Source: a virus. Taken from it: 26,868 nt of DNA. The stretch covers positions 1 to 26,868 of the IMG/VR virus record IMGVR_UViG_3300044530_000197, one strand, 5' to 3'. Under the pieces are notes generated by a model. The model ran no database searches. It saw only the letters and a list, made by a program, of their open reading frames with translations, and had not been told where the DNA came from. This document shows, piece after piece, positions 22,564 through 26,868 of this stretch; positions within the stretch are counted from its first letter, which is position 1; each line of letters opens with the position of its first letter. The translations under genes were made by a program, and so were the position numbers.

Positions 22564-23766
22564 TTACATTCCACCTAGCATTAAGACATCAGCAACAGTA
22601 GCACTGCCTGATGGTGAAGTGCCTGCAGTTCCTTGGGTTCCTTGAATTGCAGTACCTTGAGTACCTTGAGCACCCTCGGTACCTTGAGTTCCTTGAGTTC
22701 CTTGTGTTCCTTGAGAACCAACTGTGCCTTGAGTTCCTTCAGTACCCTGAGTTCCATCGGTTCCTTGGGTTCCTTGAGCACCTACTGTACCTTGAACGCC
22801 CTGTACTCCTTGAACGCCCTGAGTTCCTTGAGCACCCGTATCACCCTTGTCACCAACACGAGCAAATGTCACATATAGGTTGTCATTATTAATGACTGAC
22901 AGAGTTCCTGTTACATGAGCAATTGGGACGTTAAAGTATGCTCCACCACTTTCGTGCGTATGAGTACCAGTAATTTGGAAGAATGCAAAACTGTTCGCAT
23001 CTCCAACTTCGGTGAACTTGATAGTTCCTTTAATTCCAGAGGTTGAGTCATCAATTGTTTGTAGTAGTTGTGAAATATCATTTGAAGCAAAATCAACGTT
23101 GTCTATGTATAACGCAGTTGCACTAGAGATAGTTGCATTATTAAACTTTAAATTTCCACTACCTGGATCAGTATTTTCTGTATTAGTTAAGAAATTATAT
23201 TCATGAGTTTCGCCACCAAATGTTCCAGTAGCACCCTGAGTTCCAAGAGTTCCCTGAGTTCCTTGTGTGCCCTGTGTACCCTGAGTACCTTGCGTACCCT
23301 GAGTTCCCTCAGTTCCTTGAACGCCTTGGGTGCCTTGAGTTCCCTGTGTACCTTGAGTACCTTGTGTGCCTTGAGAGCCTACGGTTCCTTGTGTACCGTC
23401 AGTGCCCTGAGTGCCTTGAGTTCCTTGAGTTCCTTGAGTTCCCTGTGTACCTTGAGTACCTTGAGTTCCATCAGCGCCTTGAGCACCAACTGTACCTTGC
23501 ACACCCTGTAGACCTTGCACACCTTGCACACCTTGTACACCTTGTACACCTTGTACACCCTGAGTGCCTTGTACGCCTTGTACGCCTTGTACACCTTGAA
23601 CACCTTGAAGACCGCCATACGCAAGAGAGTTCCACGCAGTAGAGCCATTACCTACTTTAAATTTACCAGTGTCAGTTTCTGTTCCAACTTCACCAGCAGC
23701 AAGTGTTGGGTTATTTGCTGTCCACTGAGACTCAGTTCCACGACGTAGTTTGATTGTTACTGACAT
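22564..23766 (-). CDS. Collagen-like tail fibre with Mtd-type N-terminus (400 residues)
   Basis: The protein has four parts. Residues 1-50 ([20 protein letters not shown], then [20 protein letters not shown]) match the Mtd-type N-terminal domain of phage fibres. Residues 52-184 and 305-382 are collagen-like Gly-X-Y triplets, mostly Gly-Thr-Gln or Gly-Val-Gln, with one break near 373. Between them, 185-304 is a beta-rich domain homologous to that of the 695-residue fibre, with TIDDSTS and FAR-GD landmarks. The C-terminal peptide, ADVLMLGGM, closes it. The start overlaps the 93-residue gene by TAATG. It is a trimeric fibre that presumably binds receptors. No retroelement or template repeat for sequence diversification is visible in this window. 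Confidence 0.85.
   Translation of the reverse strand: MSVTIKLRRGTESQWTANNPTLAAGEVGTETDTGKFKVGNGSTAWNSLAYGGLQGVQGVQGVQGVQGTQGVQGVQGVQGVQGVQGLQGVQGTVGAQGADGTQGTQGTQGTQGTQGTQGTQGTDGTQGTVGSQGTQGTQGTQGTQGTQGVQGTEGTQGTQGTQGTQGTQGTQGTLGTQGATGTFGGETHEYNFLTNTENTDPGSGNLKFNNATISSATALYIDNVDFASNDISQLLQTIDDSTSGIKGTIKFTEVGDANSFAFFQITGTHTHESGGAYFNVPIAHVTGTLSVINNDNLYVTFARVGDKGDTGAQGTQGVQGVQGVQGTVGAQGTQGTDGTQGTEGTQGTVGSQGTQGTQGTQGTEGAQGTQGTAIQGTQGTAGTSPSGSATVADVLMLGGM
22621..22854 (-). repeat. Collagen-coding 9-base tandem repeat (400-residue fibre, distal block)
   Basis: Imperfect GGN-ACN-CAR units encode Gly-Thr-Gln triplets at residues 305-382, broken once by an inserted AIQ before position 377. Codons vary between units. 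Slippage here would change fibre length in steps of three residues. Confidence 0.7.
23215..23613 (-). repeat. Collagen-coding 9-base tandem repeat (400-residue fibre, proximal block)
   Basis: Units encode 44 triplets at residues 52-184. The early part is Gly-Val-Gln rich and the later part is Gly-Thr-Gln rich. The two sub-blocks look like separate expansions. Confidence 0.7.
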
Positions 23767-24047
23767 TAAATTACTCCTCCACCATCATAGGAACTTGTGT
23801 ACGTATCACTGCCACCTGCTTCGTCTCCTCCATCGGCTACACCTGTTACGGTGTCAGAACCACCAACTTCATCTCCACCCTCAATTATATCAGCAGAAAC
23901 ATTTGTAACAATCTCGAGCCACTGCACTCCGTCGAATACATACACATTACGTGCATCTGTATTGTAGTAGATGTCACCTACATACCTGCCAGTAGGCTCT
24001 GTGCCTACGGCAAGTACGTTAATAGGTACGAGGGCTCTTTTACTCAT
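23766..24047 (-). CDS. Small fibre attachment-type protein with GGDExGGSDT repeats
   Basis: The 93-residue protein shares an attachment-type N-terminus with the 695-residue fibre: [20 protein letters not shown] followed by [19 protein letters not shown]. The same VGxxYYxT landmark then a W-x-G-x-x-W-like end is in that fibre. Residues 57-66 and 73-82 are two near-identical acidic Gly-rich repeats, [10 protein letters not shown] and [10 protein letters not shown]. The tail is flexible. It lies three bases after the 695-residue gene. It may be an adaptor between fibre and baseplate, or a truncated fibre copy. Confidence 0.6.
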   Translation of the reverse strand: MSKRALVPINVLAVGTEPTGRYVGDIYYNTDARNVYVFDGVQWLEIVTNVSADIIEGGDEVGGSDTVTGVADGGDEAGGSDTYTSSYDGGGVI

Positions 24048-24050
24048 GCG

Positions 24051-26138
24051 TTATGCTTTAACTACTACCCTATATGTCTCACCTGATTGTGGAGCCACTG
24101 CAAATCCGATAGTTACAGCATTTGTAGTTGTTGCAACTATGTCAGTAACTACCTCATTATGAGCAGCATCCCAGACAGTTACTAACACATCTCGTGTTGA
24201 AAGATTGTGTGTAATTGTGAAGGTTGTTGCTGTATATGGATTTACTGGAGTAATAGTTTCTGCATAGGTTCCAAGTTGTCCAGAGGTACCTTGAGCACCC
24301 TCTGTTCCTTGGGCGCCAGTAGTTCCTTGTGCACCAGCAACACCAACAGCACCAGATAGATTTACTGTCCATGAAGCGTATGTTCCAGAACCAATGTGCT
24401 TAGTCTTAGTAAATACAAGGGCGCCAGTACCAGAGTTGTAACTTGATACGGTACCGTATTGAATGTTGCTGACATCGTATGCAACAGTGATGTCTTGACC
24501 GACAGAGTAATCAACTGCTAAATCTGCAACAGTAATTGTTTGAGATCCGCTGTTTGCTAGTGTGAAGGATGTTGTAGAGGTTGTGGAGTACTTATCTCCA
24601 TCAAAACCTGCTGTACCTTGAGTTCCCTGAGTTCCTTGGGCTCCCAGAGTTCCTTGTGTACCTTGAGCACCTTCTAGTCCTTGAGCACCAACTGTACCTT
24701 GAGTTCCTTGAGAACCAACAGTTCCTTGAGTGCCTTGAGAGCCTAGAGTACCTTGAGTACCCTGAGCACCCTCGGTACCTTGTGCACCCTCAGTTCCCTG
24801 TGCACCTTCTGTTCCCTGTGAACCTACAGTTCCTTGAGCACCAACGGTTCCTTGAGTACCTTGAGTTCCTTGAGATCCAACAGTACCTTGAGATCCAACA
24901 GTACCTTGTGTTCCCTGTGCACCTTCTGTTCCCTGTGCTCCGTCAGTACCTTGAGTACCTTGGGTTCCTTGAGTACCTTCAGTACCTTGAGTACCATCTA
25001 CACCCTGTGTGCCTTGGGTTCCTTGTGATCCTTCAGTACCCTGAGTTCCATCGGTTCCTTGGGTTCCTTGTGAGCCAACTGTGCCTTGAGTTCCAATAGT
25101 TCCTTGTGAACCAACAGTTCCCTGTGCACCCGCTGTACCTTGAGCACCAGTAGCACCAGCATCACCAGTACGAGCAAATGTAAATAAAAGTTCATCGCTA
25201 TTGCTAAAGGTTCCGTTACCAGAAACATAAGCAACGTTAACAGTAAACCAATTTGATTCATCAGTAACACTAGCAATTGTATAAAGAGCAAAAACAGAAA
25301 TATCGTTTTTCTTAGATACTTTTACGTGACCCTTGATTGTAGATGTTGAATCATCAATAGTGGTTAAGAAATTAGAAACATCATAGTTACCATCAGAAGG
25401 ATTATCATCCAATGCAAGAATGGTTGCTGAGGCTAATGTAGCGTTATTGAAACGAGCAAAATTATCGCCTGGGTCTGACATAGTTGTGCTAGTACTGAAT
25501 GTATATCCAACTGTAATACCACCAAATGAACCTTCAGCACCTTGTGCTCCAAGAGTACCTTGTGCACCTTCTGTGCCTTGTGCACCTTCTGTTCCTTGTG
25601 AACCAACTGTGCCTTGAGTTCCGTCTACACCTTGAGTACCTTGTGTGCCTTGTGCACCAACAGTACCCTGCGTTCCGTTAGTTCCTTGAGTTCCTTGCGA
25701 ACCTAAAGTACCTTGTGTACCTTGAGTTCCATCAGTACCTTGAGTTCCTTGTGTTCCTAGAGTTCCTTGTGTGCCTTGTGTTCCTTGTGTGCCCTGTGTA
25801 CCCTGAGTACCGTTAGCACCATCAAGACCTTGAATACCATCAGTACCCTGTGTTCCTTGAGTTCCCTGTGTGCCATTAGCACCATCAAGACCTTGTGCAC
25901 CAGCAGTTCCTTGAGTGCCCTGAGTTCCTTGTGCTCCAGTAGTTCCTTGAGTACCTTGTGCACCAGTGCTGCTGTTAATCCATGCAGAACCATTCCAAGT
26001 GCGTAGGTAATTTAATACTGTGTCATAATAAACTTGACCAACTACGGGAGATCCTGGGGCCTCTGCTAAGTTTTGTATTCTTGCATTTTGTAATTCTAAT
26101 TTATTTAAATCAATCGGGGTTAAAAACTTACGGGCCAT
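24051..26138 (-). CDS. Large collagen-like tail fibre (695 residues)
   Basis: Residues 1-55 are an attachment-type N-terminus ([20 protein letters not shown], then VVGQVYYDT and WNGSAW). Collagen-like Gly-X-Y blocks lie at 59-205, 325-514 and 596-623, mainly Gly-Thr-Gln with Glu, Val, Ser and Asp variants. A beta domain at 206-324 matches that in the 400-residue fibre. A second beta domain at 515-595 has [18 protein letters not shown] and [10 protein letters not shown], a module often found with collagen repeats. The C-terminal 625-695 has [20 protein letters not shown], a receptor-side domain also seen in the 104-residue gene. AAGGAG nine bases upstream supports the start at 26138. It is a long trimeric fibre. 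Confidence 0.85.
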   Translation of the reverse strand: MARKFLTPIDLNKLELQNARIQNLAEAPGSPVVGQVYYDTVLNYLRTWNGSAWINSSTGAQGTQGTTGAQGTQGTQGTAGAQGLDGANGTQGTQGTQGTDGIQGLDGANGTQGTQGTQGTQGTQGTLGTQGTQGTDGTQGTQGTLGSQGTQGTNGTQGTVGAQGTQGTQGVDGTQGTVGSQGTEGAQGTEGAQGTLGAQGAEGSFGGITVGYTFSTSTTMSDPGDNFARFNNATLASATILALDDNPSDGNYDVSNFLTTIDDSTSTIKGHVKVSKKNDISVFALYTIASVTDESNWFTVNVAYVSGNGTFSNSDELLFTFARTGDAGATGAQGTAGAQGTVGSQGTIGTQGTVGSQGTQGTDGTQGTEGSQGTQGTQGVDGTQGTEGTQGTQGTQGTDGAQGTEGAQGTQGTVGSQGTVGSQGTQGTQGTVGAQGTVGSQGTEGAQGTEGAQGTEGAQGTQGTLGSQGTQGTVGSQGTQGTVGAQGLEGAQGTQGTLGAQGTQGTQGTAGFDGDKYSTTSTTSFTLANSGSQTITVADLAVDYSVGQDITVAYDVSNIQYGTVSSYNSGTGALVFTKTKHIGSGTYASWTVNLSGAVGVAGAQGTTGAQGTEGAQGTSGQLGTYAETITPVNPYTATTFTITHNLSTRDVLVTVWDAAHNEVVTDIVATTTNAVTIGFAVAPQSGETYRVVVKA
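24270..24353 (-). repeat. Short collagen-coding block near the fibre tip
   Basis: Nine or so Gly-X-Y triplets at residues 596-623 link the second beta domain to the HNL domain of the 695-residue fibre. Confidence 0.6.
24597..25166 (-). repeat. Long collagen-coding 9-base tandem repeat (695-residue fibre, distal block)
   Basis: Sixty-three triplets at residues 325-514, the longest in the window, form an uninterrupted Gly-X-Y run with Thr mostly in X and Gln in Y. Repeats of this kind recombine easily with those at 25524-25964 and at 22621-23613. Confidence 0.75.
25524..25964 (-). repeat. Collagen-coding 9-base tandem repeat (695-residue fibre, proximal block)
   Basis: About 49 triplets at residues 59-205, with a repeated [16 protein letters not shown] segment seen twice (residues 84-99 and 105-120), suggest a local duplication. 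Confidence 0.7.
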
Positions 26139-26151
26139 TTACATTATCTCC

Positions 26152-26466
26152 TTAAGATAAATACGCTTTGCCTGAAAATGCTTGGGAGAACGAGACCGTA
26201 AGTGAGTTCAAATTAGTGTACGCAATTTCACCTTCATAGATTGTACCAGCAGAGTCTACAACTGTGACGTTAGGCTTAAAGCCTAAATTATGATTTATTA
26301 CCCAAGATGAACTAACCACTCCTTGAGTATGTTCGTAGGCTAGAGCCTGTGGCTCTAGTGCGTTGTCAGTTGTTCCAAAGTCTTGGGTACCAGATGGTGT
26401 TGTTATTAAGATTACATCATTTACTACAATTGGAACACTAGATCCTGGTCTTACGTACTGACTCAT
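26152..26466 (-). CDS. Small fibre protein with HNLG-type C-terminal domain
   Basis: The 104-residue protein ends with SSWVINHNLGFKPNVTVVDS followed by the beta strands of FSQAFSGKAYLS. The same kind of domain closes the 695-residue fibre. Residues 1-50 are polar with NDVILITTPS. It overlaps the partial upstream gene by ATGA, and its stop is followed by the SD of the 695-residue gene, so it is part of one fibre operon. It is a short fibre or a fibre tip. Confidence 0.65.
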   Translation of the reverse strand: MSQYVRPGSSVPIVVNDVILITTPSGTQDFGTTDNALEPQALAYEHTQGVVSSSWVINHNLGFKPNVTVVDSAGTIYEGEIAYTNLNSLTVSFSQAFSGKAYLS

Positions 26467-26868
26467 TCTGTTACCTCTTCAGTCTTAAATATCTTTCCTC
26501 TAACGTATGTTTGGGTGACTCCGTCTTTAGTTAACTGAACATCATAGTAAGAGGTTCTAGGTAACATACGGGTCTGTGTTCCAGTGAGGGTTAATTTTAG
26601 AGTACGAAGGCCTGCTCCGTCTGCCGTACCTACGTTTGGAAATGTAATTGTAAAAGTTGTTATAACTCCAGGAATACCCACTCCTAGAATGTCTGCTTTT
26701 GCGGTATAGGTATCCACTTCAAAATCAAGCACAATAGTAAACTCATAGGCATCTCCCTCATACACAAAGAGGTCCTGAGTAACAATCGATACTGGAGTCT
26801 CTACATTGCCATAGGTAGGGGTAGGAAGATGGACACGAGTTGCCGCAGAGCGATCATCAATCTCCTGT
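26463..26868 (-). CDS. BppU-like N-terminal domain protein, 5' end beyond the window
   Basis: The frame is open from its stop at 26463 to the right edge, 134 whole codons. A GTG at 26765 would give 100 residues, but the frame continues upstream as QEIDDRSAATRVHLPTPTYG without a stop, so the real start may lie outside. The readable part has LFVYEGDAYEFTIVLDF, a beta sheet and YYDVQLTKDGVTQTYVRGKI, which resembles the BppU N-terminal domain of baseplate and fibre proteins. The GTG has a weak AGGA eight bases upstream, so both starts remain possible. The domain call is moderate. Confidence 0.65.
   Translation of the reverse strand, partial: QEIDDRSAATRVHLPTPTYGNVETPVSIVTQDLFVYEGDAYEFTIVLDFEVDTYTAKADILGVGIPGVITTFTITFPNVGTADGAGLRTLKLTLTGTQTRMLPRTSYYDVQLTKDGVTQTYVRGKIFKTEEVTE

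Noticed and set aside
22564-23766. Diversity-generating retroelement suggested by the Mtd-type N-terminus
   Set aside because: No reverse transcriptase, no template/variable repeat pair and no C-type lectin end is visible in the window. The Mtd N-terminal domain alone is a common attachment module.
22633-25099. Leu-, Ser- and Cys-rich open frames on the plus strand inside the fibre genes
   Set aside because: They are antisense readings of 9-base collagen repeats, which keep all frames open. Their composition is repeat-driven and they have no ribosome sites.
22621-25964. CRISPR-like array
   Set aside because: The repeats are 9-base coding units with no constant spacer and no long identical repeat. 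They encode Gly-X-Y triplets.
26133-26149. ATG-TAA start-stop element before the 695-residue fibre gene
   Set aside because: The ATG sits only three bases after GGAG and the main ATG has better spacing. It is more simply a chance overlap.

Overview
This window is the tail, baseplate and fibre region of a contractile-tailed (myovirus-type) phage genome or prophage. The evidence is a contiguous set of morphogenesis genes: tail sheath, tail tube, frameshifted tail chaperone, tape measure with a lytic transglycosylase domain, LysM hub protein, gpD/gp27-like hub, gp25-like and gp6/J-like wedge proteins, gp5-like spike and a P2 gpI-like protein. No rRNA, tRNA, integrase or terminase is visible. The DNA looks AT-rich by eye and GTG starts are used repeatedly. 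The fibre modules (Gly-Thr-Gln collagen-like repeats, Mtd-type N-terminus, glycine-rich adhesin, a small virion protein family seen in cyanophages) and the inserted beta domain in the neck gene recall phages of aquatic bacteria, with freshwater actinobacteria or cyanobacteria as candidate hosts. The host cannot be settled from this sequence. Layout: nearly everything is on the minus strand and is transcribed from high to low coordinates. (1) 26868-22564 holds fibre genes: a partial BppU-like N-terminal protein, a small fibre tip protein, a 695-residue collagen-like fibre, a small attachment protein and a 400-residue collagen-like fibre. (2) 19751-22563 is a plus-strand four-gene island: GH130/GH43-like beta-propeller, TPR protein, SAM methyltransferase and GT25-like glycosyltransferase. 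It is flanked by a divergent intergenic region with an inverted repeat and by a convergent junction where the two stop codons abut with no space between them. (3) 19640-17061 holds a small virion protein, a glycine-rich adhesin and two proteins of unknown role. (4) 17046-16513 is a probable neck/connector protein. (5) 16425-15035 is a dense chain of eight very small, lysine-rich proteins, mostly joined by TAATG or ATGA overlaps. It includes two tandem paralogues beginning MC-x-TCGCG and ends at a perfect rho-independent terminator; several members are under 60 codons. (6) 14926-98 is the main tail operon in assembly order, followed by the start of a hydrophobic protein that runs off the left edge. 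How the parts work together: sheath and tube form the shaft, the chaperone and its +1-frame extension fold around the tape measure, and hub, spike and wedges form the baseplate. The gpI-like protein with two carbohydrate-binding-like modules and the collagenous and glycine-rich fibres give surface recognition. The glycan island probably builds or modifies sugars. Its position against a collagen-like fibre gene raises the testable idea that the GT25-like enzyme glycosylates Thr in the Gly-Thr-Gln repeats. The strongest new observations are the unannotated frameshift extension of the tail chaperone (10359-10520), the coupled cassette of tiny basic proteins, and the collagen fibre/GT25 pairing.
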